This document shows, piece by piece, positions 34,794 to 44,325 of a stretch of 64,000 nt of DNA. Location of the stretch: the NCBI GenBank assembly GCA_020636445.1, contig JACJXV010000018.1, forward strand, positions 8,435-72,434, given 5' to 3'. Positions within the stretch are counted from its first letter, which is position 1. Every line of letters starts with the position of its first letter. The DNA is from Lewinellaceae bacterium. Lineage in GTDB: Bacteria > Bacteroidota > Bacteroidia > Chitinophagales > Saprospiraceae. A model generated the notes under the pieces. The model saw only the letters and a program-made list of their open reading frames with translations. It searched no databases and was not told where the DNA came from. Position numbers and translations under genes: made by a program.

Positions 34794-36911
34794 ATGGCAA
34801 CTGTTACGCAAAGAACCTTAATCCTGACCTTCTTCAGTTTACTAACCTTGGCCATTCAAGGCCAGGAGGCTACCCGTCCGCTTGCCGAGCAAGTTACGAT
34901 ACGCCGTACAACCTACGGGGTACCCCATGTGTTGGGGGAAAACTTACGAGCCGTTGCCTTTGGGTTGGCGTACTGTGAACTCGAAGATTATGGCGAGCGG
35001 GTAGTAAAACCCCTGGTTGCGGCCCGGGGACAGGCTGGGCTTCTCGAAGGGCCTGAGGCCATCGAGGCTGATATTGCTAACCGATTGGGGTATGAACGGA
35101 CAGTAGCTACCTATCATTTGTTAGGGCAAGACACCCGCGACTTGTTGGAAGGGTTTGCGGCGGGGGTGAATCATTATCTCGACCGTTATCCCGATTCACT
35201 GGTAGCTTTTCAGCACTGGCGTTTTACGGGGTATGATGTAGCAGCTGTCACGACGAACATTACCGTTCCGCCGGGAGGTACCCGGATTATGCAACGGTTG
35301 CAACGCGAAAAAGCCCGCCGCGATTCGCTGGCGGCGGTTCGGGGGGAAGGGTCTAACGCCTGGGCTTTTGCACCCAGCCGAACGACCTCCGGAAAAGCCA
35401 TTTTGGTTCGGAATCCGCATTTATCCTGGAGTGCTGGCTATTACGAAGCACATCTGTCAGTTCCGGGCAAGTTGAATTTTTATGGCGATTTTCGCATTGG
35501 GGGGCTCTTTGCGATAATCGGTGGATTCAACGAGCGGCTGGGGTGGTCAACTACGAATAATGCCCCTGACCTGGATGAAGTTTATGCCCTGCCCCGTGAT
35601 CTAAATCAAGACAACGCTTACATCCTGGATGGGGCTAGCCATAAGCTAACGTCACGTCAGGTTCAGGTGGAATACCGCGAAGCGGGAAAACTATTTACCG
35701 CCAGTCGTGAGTGGTGGTTTAGCCCTTACGGACCAGTGATTGAGCGCGACAGCCAGTTTATTTACATTCTCAAGGCTGCTGGGGATGGCGAATACCGGCG
35801 AGGAGAACAATTTACCCGCATGTTGCTGGCTCGTAATCTCGAGGAATGGAAAGCGGCAATGCGGCTGCAGGCGATCACCTCTTCCAACTATACGTATGCG
35901 GATGCCGATGGCCATATCTTTTACGTTTGGAATGCCGTAACGCCACGTTTTCCTATTCCTCCAGGAGGAGATAGCCTGGCGGTACAAGTTACATCAGCGG
36001 CCCAAATTTGGTCTACTCCTATTGTCTTTGATTCGTTACCCCAGTTGCTCGACCCTCCGGGTGGGTATCTGCACAACGAAAATGATCCTTTTCATTTTAC
36101 GAACATGCAGGCCATATTACGGCCGGAACAATTTCCAGCTTCTTTTCCTGCCCCCCGATTGCGACAGCGAAGTCAGTTAAGTATTTCTTTAATCCAGGGG
36201 GATGACCAATTGTCTCTGGAGGAGGTTATTGCACGCAAGCACAATATGCGCATGCTCATAGCTGATCAGGTAAAACCGGATTTGTTGGAAGTTATCCGAA
36301 AAAACAAACCCAATGCAGCACAGCGAGCCTTGCAAAAGCACCTGGGGGCCTGGGACAATACCGTCCGTGCCGAAAGCCGGGGCGGGGTGGCCTTTGCGGA
36401 GTGGTGGACCACCTACGAGCGGATGATGCGGGGAAAAGAATTATATCGCATTCCCTGGGATTATGCTGACCCCCTTAATACCCCCAGGGGTATTGCCGAC
36501 CCCGCAATGGCGCTGGCGGCGCTCGCCGCGTCCACAGAAGCGCTGAAGACCCGCTTTGGCACCTGGGATCTGGCCTGGGGGGATGTTCATCGGCTGCGCA
36601 GGGGCGAGGTTGATTTGCCTATTGGGGGCGGGCACGGAGGCCTGGGCTGTTTCCGGGTATTATGGTTTTCGGATACACCTGACGGGAAGCGGCAAATAAG
36701 CGGGGGCGATGGCTGGCAGCTTGCTGTGGAATTCACAGATCCCCCCCGGGCTTATTCTGTACTGGCTTACGGACAGACCAATAACCCTGCTTCACCTCAT
36801 TTTACAGACCAGACTGGGTTATTTGCAGCTAGTCAAATGAAATCGGTTGCGTTTACCGAGGATGCCATCCGGGCGAGCTTGCTGCGTGCCTATTCACCGG
36901 GGGAGGAGTAA
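34794..36911 (+). CDS. Penicillin acylase-family (N-terminal nucleophile) hydrolase
   Basis: The 705-residue protein has a signal peptide (LTFFSLLTLAIQGQ) and would be exported. It belongs to the Ntn-hydrolase superfamily that includes penicillin G acylase and acyl-homoserine-lactone acylases. The autoprocessing site is visible as RGEGSNAWAFAP, with Ser187 as the likely nucleophile after cleavage between Gly and Ser. YGVPHVLGENLRAVAFGLAY is the conserved N-terminal opening, and GGHGGLGCFRVLWFS and INNPASPHF-like ends are typical. Substrate may be N-acyl-homoserine lactones or other acylated amines; not decidable here. It has its own transcript. Confidence 0.9.
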   Translation: MATVTQRTLILTFFSLLTLAIQGQEATRPLAEQVTIRRTTYGVPHVLGENLRAVAFGLAYCELEDYGERVVKPLVAARGQAGLLEGPEAIEADIANRLGYERTVATYHLLGQDTRDLLEGFAAGVNHYLDRYPDSLVAFQHWRFTGYDVAAVTTNITVPPGGTRIMQRLQREKARRDSLAAVRGEGSNAWAFAPSRTTSGKAILVRNPHLSWSAGYYEAHLSVPGKLNFYGDFRIGGLFAIIGGFNERLGWSTTNNAPDLDEVYALPRDLNQDNAYILDGASHKLTSRQVQVEYREAGKLFTASREWWFSPYGPVIERDSQFIYILKAAGDGEYRRGEQFTRMLLARNLEEWKAAMRLQAITSSNYTYADADGHIFYVWNAVTPRFPIPPGGDSLAVQVTSAAQIWSTPIVFDSLPQLLDPPGGYLHNENDPFHFTNMQAILRPEQFPASFPAPRLRQRSQLSISLIQGDDQLSLEEVIARKHNMRMLIADQVKPDLLEVIRKNKPNAAQRALQKHLGAWDNTVRAESRGGVAFAEWWTTYERMMRGKELYRIPWDYADPLNTPRGIADPAMALAALAASTEALKTRFGTWDLAWGDVHRLRRGEVDLPIGGGHGGLGCFRVLWFSDTPDGKRQISGGDGWQLAVEFTDPPRAYSVLAYGQTNNPASPHFTDQTGLFAASQMKSVAFTEDAIRASLLRAYSPGEE

Positions 36912-36936
36912 CCCTGCCCGCTATGGGCGGGTAAAC

Positions 36937-37062
36937 TGTTACTGCTGACTGGTGTCTGGTTACTGGTTTCTAGTGACTGGTACTTGGTTGTTGGTGCCTA
37001 AATAACGTTGACTGGTTTCTGGCCCGCCTGAGGCGGGTAAATATCTGGTATCTGGTTATTGG
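36937..37062. repeat. Degenerate CTGGT/CAGT word repeat, with one CCCGCCnnAGGCGGG palindrome
   Basis: The stretch is made of variants of ACTGGT, CTGGTTACTGGT and CTGGTTTCTGG, with a 15-bp palindrome CCCGCCTGAGGCGGG at 37023-37037. Similar word-repeats occur at 33285-33320, 45410-45455, 48789-48822, 54275-54318 and 57040-57072. No function is known. Confidence 0.6.
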
Positions 37063-37067
37063 CTTAT

Positions 37068-37165
37068 AGTTATTCGTTGGACGCGACCCTTCACTGCTCA
37101 CCGTTTACTCAAAAAATAAGCATTTTTTTCCCGCCGAAACCTTAGGTGCAGGAAGGTTACCCGCC
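37068..37165 (+). repeat. Right arm of ~98-bp inverted repeat
   Basis: This is the direct-strand partner of 32993-33090 (about 90 of 98 matching). It contains the 22-mer at 37131-37152. A partial third copy (GCATTTTTTACCCGCCGAAA onward) is at 49111-49155. Confidence 0.85.
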
Positions 37166-37830
37166 TTAGCCTGGTGTAAGCGGGCCTGTGGACTGTTTGC
37201 GGAGACTGCCAACTGCATACTGCCGACTGGGTTATGATTTTTCACCCTCTTTAGCTTAGCGTAGGCGGGGCACTTCATTCCTTACCTTCCACCCCAATGC
37301 CTGTATTGTAACTACGAAACGAGTAGCCTCAGAATTATCCGCAAATAGTAGTGTTGGACAGATTCCAAGCGAGTAGTTCCCTGCTGGAAATGGTAAGCGT
37401 ATTATTTAGAGATGTTCGAAAATTGGGAAAATGGCTTTTCGCAAACTTATATTTTGTCTAAATAAGAATTAAAGTGAGTTTGGTATCATTAAAACCGCCC
37501 ATAATAGAATATTTATACAGAAAAGTGACACGGATCACTAGGATACATGAATTCATGTTCATATTTTTGATAAAAGTGCCCTTCGCAGCTTTGCTCTAAA
37601 GAAAGCAGGGTATTTGCGGCCAATGGACAGCGAAGCCGCGGCGCAACGGAGGCGGATATTATAGCACTATACTTTAAAAAGAAACAGCAAGAAAGCGGAA
37701 TAGTCCGGTGATAACTGCGCTTGTGTGTAAGCACTATTATCAGGTTTCAGTACTATCCATATTTCAGGTGCCATAAAGTGGAATGTGAGAATCAGGTGAA
37801 CGGAACACGGCGCCAAACACTTTCAAAATA
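37166..37830. other. Gene-free region upstream of sulP
   Basis: About 660 bases separate the inverted repeat from the sulP start. An apparent frame on the minus strand at 37513-37734 lacks a plausible start or composition and is not accepted. TATTTTGTC at about 37449-37457 resembles a -7 region and may serve sulP, though it is 370 bases upstream. The palindrome ATGAATTCAT occurs at about 37546. No riboswitch or other RNA structure was recognised. Confidence 0.5.
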
Positions 37831-39606
37831 ATGCCAGCAGGACCAAATAAAACAAGTGGGAGTATTCTTCGGCAATTCATCCCGATCCTGGAGTGGTTGC
37901 CACATTACCGTAAAGCATTGCTGCGGGGTGATGTTTTGGCAGGGTTAACGGTTGGTGTTATGTTAATTCCCCAGGGGATGGCTTACGGGTTGTTGGCTGG
38001 GCTCGATCCCATCCATGGGTTGTATGCCAGTATTCTACCTCTTTTCCTCTATGCTTTTTTTGGCACATCCCGGCAGTTATCGGTTGGCCCGGTCGCGTTA
38101 GTTTCGTTACTAATTCTGGCAGGTGTTGGCCAATTTGCGGAACCGGGAACTACGTTGTTCTTCCAGCTTGCGGTTACTACGGCGCTCATTGCCGGGCTTA
38201 TCCAGGTTTTATTAGGCTCTTTCCGGCTGGGGTTTTTAATTAATTTCTTATCGCATCCGGTTATTGCCGGTTTTACCTCTGCTGCGGCCTTTATCATTGG
38301 CATGAGCCAGTTGAAGAATTTGCTGCGAATTAATATTGGCCGTAGTAACTACATCCACGAAATTGTAGCTGATACGGCCCAGCATATCACCGAAATGCAC
38401 TGGCCTACGCTGGTGATAGGGGTTGGGGGTATTGCCTTTATGTTAATTTTGAAGCGAATCAAAAAATCGTTGCCGGGGGCATTGCTGGCTGTCATACTAG
38501 GTACGGTGATCGTATTTTGGTGGCGACTTGACCTACAGGGGGTAGAAACGGTAGGACAGGTTCCTAAGGGATTGCCAGCATTTCAGTTGCCCATGTTTTC
38601 AGGGAAAATAGTACTTGAATTACTTCCCCTGGCACTGACTATTTGTTTGATCAGCTTTATCGAATCGCTGGCTATTGCCAAAACGATAGAAGCCCGTCAT
38701 AAAAATTACCGGGTTATTCCCAATCAGGAACTTATCGCACTGGGCATTACGAAAATTGGCGGAGCATTTTTCCAGTCTTATCCAACGACGGGGAGTTTTA
38801 CCCGGTCAGCTGTCAATGATGATTCGGGAGCGAACACGGGCGTTTCTTCGATGATCAGTGCCGTATTGGTAGCGCTCACCTTATTATTTCTGACGCCTTT
38901 ATTTTACTATTTGCCCAAGGCTATTCTAGCCTCGATCATTGTTGTGGCGGTTATCAATCTGGTAGATTACAAGGAAGCGATTCACTTGTGGAAAACGGAC
39001 CGACGTGATCTTTTGACGATGTTAGTCACTTTTGTGGCGACGCTGACCATGGGGATCCAGAATGGCGTTTTTGCGGGAATTATTCTGTCATTGGCCATTA
39101 TGGTCTATCGGAATTCGCGACCGCATATTGCTTTGTTGGGCAAACTACCAGGTTCACCTCATTACCGCAATATTGATCGCTTCAATGAAGCACAGCCTCC
39201 CGAAGAAGTGTTGATCATGCGTTTTGATGCCCAACTCTATTTTGGCAATGCCACCTATTTCCGGGAGACGATTGAGGAGATGGTTGAAAAAGCGGGCGCC
39301 AAGCTTCGGTTGTTTATCCTGGATGCATCGGGTACGCACGATATCGATTCCAGTGGCGTTCATGTTTTCCACGAAGTAATGGATTACTTGCAACAACGAG
39401 GTATTGCATTCTACCTCGCCGGGGCTATTGGCCCGGTGCGGGATATTCTTTTTAAAAATGGGTTGATGGACATCATTGGCGAACGCCACCAGTTTCTTTC
39501 CGTTGCCGATGCCGTGGAGTATTTTCAAAAGAAAGCGGAAGCAGAAACTATGACTTCATGGACGCCCAAAGCCTTGCAAACCAATGCGAAAAAACCGCCT
39601 GAATAG
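37831..39606 (+). CDS. SulP-family inorganic anion transporter with STAS domain
   Basis: The 591-residue membrane protein has 10-14 hydrophobic segments in the first 430 residues, with the family signatures GLTVGVMLIPQGMAYGLLAGLDPIHGLYAS-type opening (about 34-63) and GAFFQSYPTTGSFTRSAVND. A C-terminal cytoplasmic STAS domain follows (about 450-560) with LFILDASGTHDIDSSGVHV. SulP proteins carry sulfate, bicarbonate or other anions. Since a sulfur-type molybdoenzyme operon follows 66 bases later, sulfate export or import is the likeliest role here; this is a context inference. Confidence 0.88.
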   Translation: MPAGPNKTSGSILRQFIPILEWLPHYRKALLRGDVLAGLTVGVMLIPQGMAYGLLAGLDPIHGLYASILPLFLYAFFGTSRQLSVGPVALVSLLILAGVGQFAEPGTTLFFQLAVTTALIAGLIQVLLGSFRLGFLINFLSHPVIAGFTSAAAFIIGMSQLKNLLRINIGRSNYIHEIVADTAQHITEMHWPTLVIGVGGIAFMLILKRIKKSLPGALLAVILGTVIVFWWRLDLQGVETVGQVPKGLPAFQLPMFSGKIVLELLPLALTICLISFIESLAIAKTIEARHKNYRVIPNQELIALGITKIGGAFFQSYPTTGSFTRSAVNDDSGANTGVSSMISAVLVALTLLFLTPLFYYLPKAILASIIVVAVINLVDYKEAIHLWKTDRRDLLTMLVTFVATLTMGIQNGVFAGIILSLAIMVYRNSRPHIALLGKLPGSPHYRNIDRFNEAQPPEEVLIMRFDAQLYFGNATYFRETIEEMVEKAGAKLRLFILDASGTHDIDSSGVHVFHEVMDYLQQRGIAFYLAGAIGPVRDILFKNGLMDIIGERHQFLSVADAVEYFQKKAEAETMTSWTPKALQTNAKKPPE

Positions 39607-39672
39607 CCGGGGAATCCCCTGCGGCTTCAGGTCATAACTATATTCATTCAATTAGCAGAAGAAAAAAGAATT

Positions 39673-41301
39673 ATGCGCTACGGATTTGTCATAGATAACC
39701 GCAAATGCATCGGTTGCCATGCTTGTACAACGGCATGCAAGTCGGAGCATTTGGTTCCGGTCGGCGTTAACCGTACCTGGGTCAAGCAGGTCGAGAAGGG
39801 GGAATTTCCTCATACCCGGCGCTTGTTTTCCGTGATGCGGTGTAACCACTGTACCGATGCTCCCTGTGTGGAAATTTGTCCGGTTGAGGCCCTGTTTTTC
39901 AGGGATGATGGTATCGTTGATTTCGACAAGAATCGCTGCATCGGCTGTAAGTCATGTATGCAGGCTTGTCCCTATGATGCCCTTTACATCGACCCCGACA
40001 ACCATACGGCGGCGAAATGTAATTACTGTGCTCACCGCATTGACCTGGGGCTAGAACCCGCTTGCGTCAATGTATGTCCGGAGCATGCTATCATTTCGGG
40101 GGATATGGAAGATCCCGAATCAGAAATCTCCCAACTACTGGGACGCCATCAGGTGAAGGCCCGGAAAGTGGAAAAAGGAACGCAACCCAACCTGTTTTAT
40201 ATTGACGGCGATGATGCGTCCCTTAATCCTACTGCTACCGAGCGTACTGATAGTTATTTCTGGAGCCATCAGGAACGCGGAGTAGGCCACTATGCCAAGG
40301 AGGCTGAGAAATTGGCCTATAGCAATAGTGACGTACTGCAAACGCTGATGAAGGCGAATGGACAGGAAGCCACAGCGGGTGAAGTAGCGGAAAATGGTCC
40401 GGCTAAATCAATTGATATATTGTTGGGCAAGCCCCGTCGGGTATATGATGCTCCGAACAAGGGCATCCTGTGGGGCTGGGAAGTAAGTGCTTATGTACTT
40501 ACCAAGGCCATTGCTGCCGGGGCGTTCCTGGTGCCGTTTATGGCACTGGCCACTGGCTGGGCTCAACCGGAGGGAATCACCCTGTGGTCGGCGCTGGTGA
40601 CGGCACTGGTTTTCCTGGGAGCTACCGGTTTACTGCTGGTTAAGGACCTTGACCGGCCAGACCGGTTCCTGTATGTTATTTTCCGTGCCCACTGGACATC
40701 CTGGCTGGTGCGCGGGGGGTATACCATCACTGTTTACGGAGGCTTACTGACCTTGTTGGGCGTTGCCCGGTTCATGGATTGGGGCGGTTCCCTGCTGGGT
40801 GTTGCTTACTGGCTAACGGCAATTTTTGCCATTCTTACCGCGGTTTATACGGCCTTCCTTTTTGCACAGGCCAAAGGGCGTGATTTCTGGCAAAGCCCGG
40901 CATTGGTACTGCACATGCTGATCCATAGCTTCATGGCTGGCGCGGCAGCATTTGCTATTCTGGCCGTCTTCCAGGGCGAAAGCATGGAATGGGCAGGCTT
41001 CCTGCGGGCAATATTGATCGGAACTATTGTACTTAACCTGGCAACTGTACTGGTAGAACTGACCATCACGCACCCTACCCAGGATGCCAAGTTGGTTGTC
41101 CAGATGATCACTCGTGGTCGTTATCGCCAGCTTTTCTGGGGTGGGGCTATCCTGTTCGGTAATATTTTGCCTCTGGCGCTGCTATTGCTGGCCGGAGCCG
41201 ATACACCGCTACTGGCTACCGCTGGCCTGGTCGTATTGTTGGGTATTTATTTCACTGAGCACATCTGGGTAGAAGCTCCCCAGCGAATTGCCCTCAGTTA
41301 A
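39673..41301 (+). CDS. Fused 4Fe-4S ferredoxin and NrfD-type membrane subunit
   Basis: The 542-residue protein joins two usually separate subunits of complex iron-sulfur molybdoenzymes. Residues 1-190 hold four cysteine clusters, for example CIGCHACTTAC (Cys12, 15, 18, 22), CNHCTDAPCVEICP, CIGCKSCMQACP and CNYCAHRIDLGLEPACVNVC. The rest (about 255-540) has about eight membrane segments of the NrfD/PsrC/DmsC type, which exchange electrons with quinone. No signal sequence is present, so the iron-sulfur part should lie in the cytoplasm. It is followed 28 bases later by the catalytic subunit gene. A B-C fusion of this type is unusual. Confidence 0.88.
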   Translation: MRYGFVIDNRKCIGCHACTTACKSEHLVPVGVNRTWVKQVEKGEFPHTRRLFSVMRCNHCTDAPCVEICPVEALFFRDDGIVDFDKNRCIGCKSCMQACPYDALYIDPDNHTAAKCNYCAHRIDLGLEPACVNVCPEHAIISGDMEDPESEISQLLGRHQVKARKVEKGTQPNLFYIDGDDASLNPTATERTDSYFWSHQERGVGHYAKEAEKLAYSNSDVLQTLMKANGQEATAGEVAENGPAKSIDILLGKPRRVYDAPNKGILWGWEVSAYVLTKAIAAGAFLVPFMALATGWAQPEGITLWSALVTALVFLGATGLLLVKDLDRPDRFLYVIFRAHWTSWLVRGGYTITVYGGLLTLLGVARFMDWGGSLLGVAYWLTAIFAILTAVYTAFLFAQAKGRDFWQSPALVLHMLIHSFMAGAAAFAILAVFQGESMEWAGFLRAILIGTIVLNLATVLVELTITHPTQDAKLVVQMITRGRYRQLFWGGAILFGNILPLALLLLAGADTPLLATAGLVVLLGIYFTEHIWVEAPQRIALS

Positions 41302-41328
41302 TTTATCATCAGGAGAAAGCGAAAAGAA

Positions 41329-44193
41329 ATGAACAAACGCAAGCATAGTTTATTAGAACGGATTGCCGAAAAGTTACGGCTTATTCCGAATCTGCATGGC
41401 GAAGAAGCGCAACCGCTGGATCGGATGACTGAGCCTGGGGATTTGTCGAAGTTTCCGCCTCCCGAGAAATGGGACGATTGGGTGGAATACGAAGCCAAAG
41501 CCTGGCCACGCATTGAAAAACGCCATTACTCGATCGTTCCGACCACCTGTTTCAATTGCGAAAGCGCTTGTGGTCTGACGGCCTATGTTGATAAAGAAAA
41601 CTGGTCGGTGCGAAAATTTGAGGGTAACCCTTACCACCCGGGCAGCCGGGGACGTAACTGTGCTAAGGGCCCTGCCACCGTCAATCAGCTGAACGACCCT
41701 GACCGGATTCTCTACCCCCTGAAGCGCACCGGCAAGCGGGGCGAAGGCCAGTGGGAGCGGGTTAGTTGGGATGAGGTACTGGATGATATCGCCGGCCGTC
41801 TGCGCAAAGCGATAGTGGAAGGTCGGAATAATGAAATTGCCTATCACGTAGGGCGACCAGGTCACGAAGGGTATATGGACCGCGTACTCCAGGCATGGAA
41901 TGTGGATGGCCACAATAGCCATACCAATATTTGCTCCTCTGGTGCCCGCTTTGGTTATGCTGTTTGGTACGGCCACGACCGGCCTTCGCCGGACCATGCC
42001 AATGCCAAGTTTATTCTGCTCATCAGCGCGCACCTGGAATCGGGGCACTATTTTAACCCCCACGCCCAGCGAATTATCGAAGGCAAGATGAAGGGAGCCA
42101 AGCTGGCGACGATGGATCCTCGTCTGTCGAACACCGCCAGTATGTCGGATTACTGGATGCCTTCCTATCCGGGTACCGAAGCAGCAGTTCTCCTGGCGAT
42201 GGCCAAGATCATTCTGGACGAAGGGCTTTACAACCGTCCTTATCTGGAAGATTGGGTCAACTGGGAAGAATATCTGCAGGCACGCCAGCCCAAGATGGAG
42301 GTTACATTTGAAAACTTTATCGCCGCTATTCGCGAAGAATATGCGGAGTATACGCCTGAATACGCTGAAAAAGAAAGTGGCGTTAAAGCGGATATGATCC
42401 GCGAAATTGCCCGTTTGATTGGTGAAGCAGGCAGTCGTTTCGCAACGCACAACTGGCGGAGTGCTTCCTCGGGTAATTTGGGAGGTTGGGCCGTATCCCG
42501 TGCGCTGCATTTCCTGAATGTTCTGACGGGTAGTGTTGGTACCCCTGGCGGAACCTCACCCAATACCTGGAATAAGTTCCATCCGGAGTTTTTTGATAAG
42601 CCACCGGCCCAGAAATTCTGGAATGAGTTGCATTTCCCAAATGAGTATCCGCTGGCCTATTTTGAAATGAGCTTCCTGCTGCCTCACATGCTCAAAGAGA
42701 ACCGGGGCCGTATGGATGTGTACTTTACCCGGGTATTCAACCCGGTATGGACCTATCCCGATGGCTTCTCGTGGATTGAAGCGTTGAGCGACGAAGAGAA
42801 GTTCGGCATGCATATTGCCCTGACGCCCACCTGGAACGAAACGGCCTATTTTGCCGACTATGTACTGCCGATGGGACTGGCCAGTGAGCGCCATGACCTG
42901 AACAGCTATGAAACCCACGCAGGTGTGTGGATTGCTTTCCGGCAACCCGTATTGCGGGAAGCTATGCGGCGGGCCGGCAAGCCCGTAACCTTCACTTACG
43001 AGTCGAACCCCGGGGAGGTTTGGGAAGAAGATGAATTCTGGATCCAGCTGAGTTGGCGCATGGACCCCGATGGTTCGCTGGGGATTCGGAAACACTTTGA
43101 GTCGCCCTACCGGCCCGGAGAATGCATCAACATTGATGAGTACTATCAGTATATCTTCGAACACACCAAAGGACTGCCCGAAACGGCAGCTAAGGAAGGG
43201 CTGAGTGCACTGGACTATATGAAAAAGTACGGAGCCTATCTGGTAGAGCCAAGTGCGTATAGCCTCCATCTGGAAGAACTTTCCGCCGAGCAAATGGCTG
43301 GAGCGGAAGTGGATCCTAAAACGCAGGTAATTACCAAAAAAGGCAAGGCCATTGGGGTCATGAGCCAGGGCAAACCTGTAGTGGGTTTCCCGACGCCATC
43401 GCGGAAGAACGAATTCTATTCGCAAACAATGGTCGATTGGAAATGGCCGGAATATGCTATCCCTACTTACATCAAGAGCCATATCCATGAAGAGGAGATG
43501 GATCGCGATAAGGGTGATTACCCGTTGGTTCCTACATTCCGGTTGCCAACGCTGATCCACTCGCGCTCAGGTAACGCGAAGTGGTTATATGAGATTTCCA
43601 ATCGGAACCCGATCTGGATACACCCATCGGATGCCAAGAAATTTGGTGTTCGAACCGGTGACTTGCTGCGCGTCAATACCGAAATCGGCTACTTTGTCGA
43701 TAAGGTATGGGTTACGGAAGGCATGAAGCCTGGTGTGGTAGCCTGCTCACACCACCTGGGGCGCTGGCGCCGACCCCAGGACGTAGCCGGTAACCGCTGG
43801 GCTGTCAATACCGTCAGCATCGAGAACGACGGTAAAGGCGGCTGGAAAATGCAAACGCTGGCGGGTATTCAACCCTTCAAGAGTAGTGATGCTGACAGTG
43901 CGCGGATTTTCTGGAGTGATGGCGGGGTTCACCAGAACATTACCTTCCCTGTACATCCAGATCCTATCAGTGGTATGCATTGCTGGCACCAGAAAGTGCG
44001 GCTGGAAAAGGCACATGATACCGACAAGTACGGCGATATTTTTGTCGACACTGAAAAGTCATTTGCTGTATACAAAAAATGGTTGGAGATGACCCGTCCG
44101 GCTCCCGGGCCAAACGGACTTCGCCGCCCCTTGTGGATGAAACGTGCCCTCCGCCCTGCGGAGGAGACCTTCTACATCAAGGATGATGAATAG
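41329..44193 (+). CDS. Molybdopterin oxidoreductase catalytic subunit (DMSO reductase superfamily)
   Basis: The 954-residue subunit binds bis-MGD and one 4Fe-4S cluster. The cluster cysteines are Cys74, 77, 81 and 111 (CFNCESAC then NCAKG). NICSSGARFGYAV (Cys202) is at the place where many relatives supply the Mo ligand, so a Cys ligand is likely. There is no Tat signal at the N-terminus (MNKRKHSLLERIAEKLR). Absence of Tat and the preceding SulP gene match SoeA-type cytoplasmic sulfite dehydrogenase; arsenate, tetrathionate or polysulfide enzymes are alternatives but normally carry Tat signals. Enzyme identity is inferred, family membership is certain. A strong terminator follows. Confidence 0.9.
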   Translation: MNKRKHSLLERIAEKLRLIPNLHGEEAQPLDRMTEPGDLSKFPPPEKWDDWVEYEAKAWPRIEKRHYSIVPTTCFNCESACGLTAYVDKENWSVRKFEGNPYHPGSRGRNCAKGPATVNQLNDPDRILYPLKRTGKRGEGQWERVSWDEVLDDIAGRLRKAIVEGRNNEIAYHVGRPGHEGYMDRVLQAWNVDGHNSHTNICSSGARFGYAVWYGHDRPSPDHANAKFILLISAHLESGHYFNPHAQRIIEGKMKGAKLATMDPRLSNTASMSDYWMPSYPGTEAAVLLAMAKIILDEGLYNRPYLEDWVNWEEYLQARQPKMEVTFENFIAAIREEYAEYTPEYAEKESGVKADMIREIARLIGEAGSRFATHNWRSASSGNLGGWAVSRALHFLNVLTGSVGTPGGTSPNTWNKFHPEFFDKPPAQKFWNELHFPNEYPLAYFEMSFLLPHMLKENRGRMDVYFTRVFNPVWTYPDGFSWIEALSDEEKFGMHIALTPTWNETAYFADYVLPMGLASERHDLNSYETHAGVWIAFRQPVLREAMRRAGKPVTFTYESNPGEVWEEDEFWIQLSWRMDPDGSLGIRKHFESPYRPGECINIDEYYQYIFEHTKGLPETAAKEGLSALDYMKKYGAYLVEPSAYSLHLEELSAEQMAGAEVDPKTQVITKKGKAIGVMSQGKPVVGFPTPSRKNEFYSQTMVDWKWPEYAIPTYIKSHIHEEEMDRDKGDYPLVPTFRLPTLIHSRSGNAKWLYEISNRNPIWIHPSDAKKFGVRTGDLLRVNTEIGYFVDKVWVTEGMKPGVVACSHHLGRWRRPQDVAGNRWAVNTVSIENDGKGGWKMQTLAGIQPFKSSDADSARIFWSDGGVHQNITFPVHPDPISGMHCWHQKVRLEKAHDTDKYGDIFVDTEKSFAVYKKWLEMTRPAPGPNGLRRPLWMKRALRPAEETFYIKDDE

Positions 44194-44234
44194 TAAATAG
44201 CAATAAAGCACGATGTTTTTGATATCCATTAGCA

Positions 44235-44267
44235 GGCCCGGGCGTTCGCGCCCGGGCCGTTTTTTTC
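44235..44267 (+). terminator. Rho-independent terminator with TTCG tetraloop
   Basis: GGCCCGGGCG, loop TTCG, CGCCCGGGCC forms a perfect 10-bp stem closed by G-C, followed by GTTTTTTT. It lies about 40 bases after the molybdoenzyme gene and ends the sulP-molybdoenzyme unit. Confidence 0.93.
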
Positions 44268-44325
44268 CGCCAGCGATTATTCCGTAAGATACCCCACTAC
44301 TTTTGCCTATTTTTGGCAGGTGTTA

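Noticed and set aside
37513..37734. 73-residue minus-strand frame upstream of sulP
   Set aside because: The frame has no plausible start context, signal or domain and lies alone in a long gap.
41374..42510. 378-residue minus-strand frame inside the molybdoenzyme gene
   Set aside because: It is antisense to the Cys-cluster and cofactor-binding region and has no recognisable motif.
42556..43560. 334-residue minus-strand frame inside the molybdoenzyme gene
   Set aside because: It is antisense to a clearly conserved gene, has no signal or domain, and reflects composition only.
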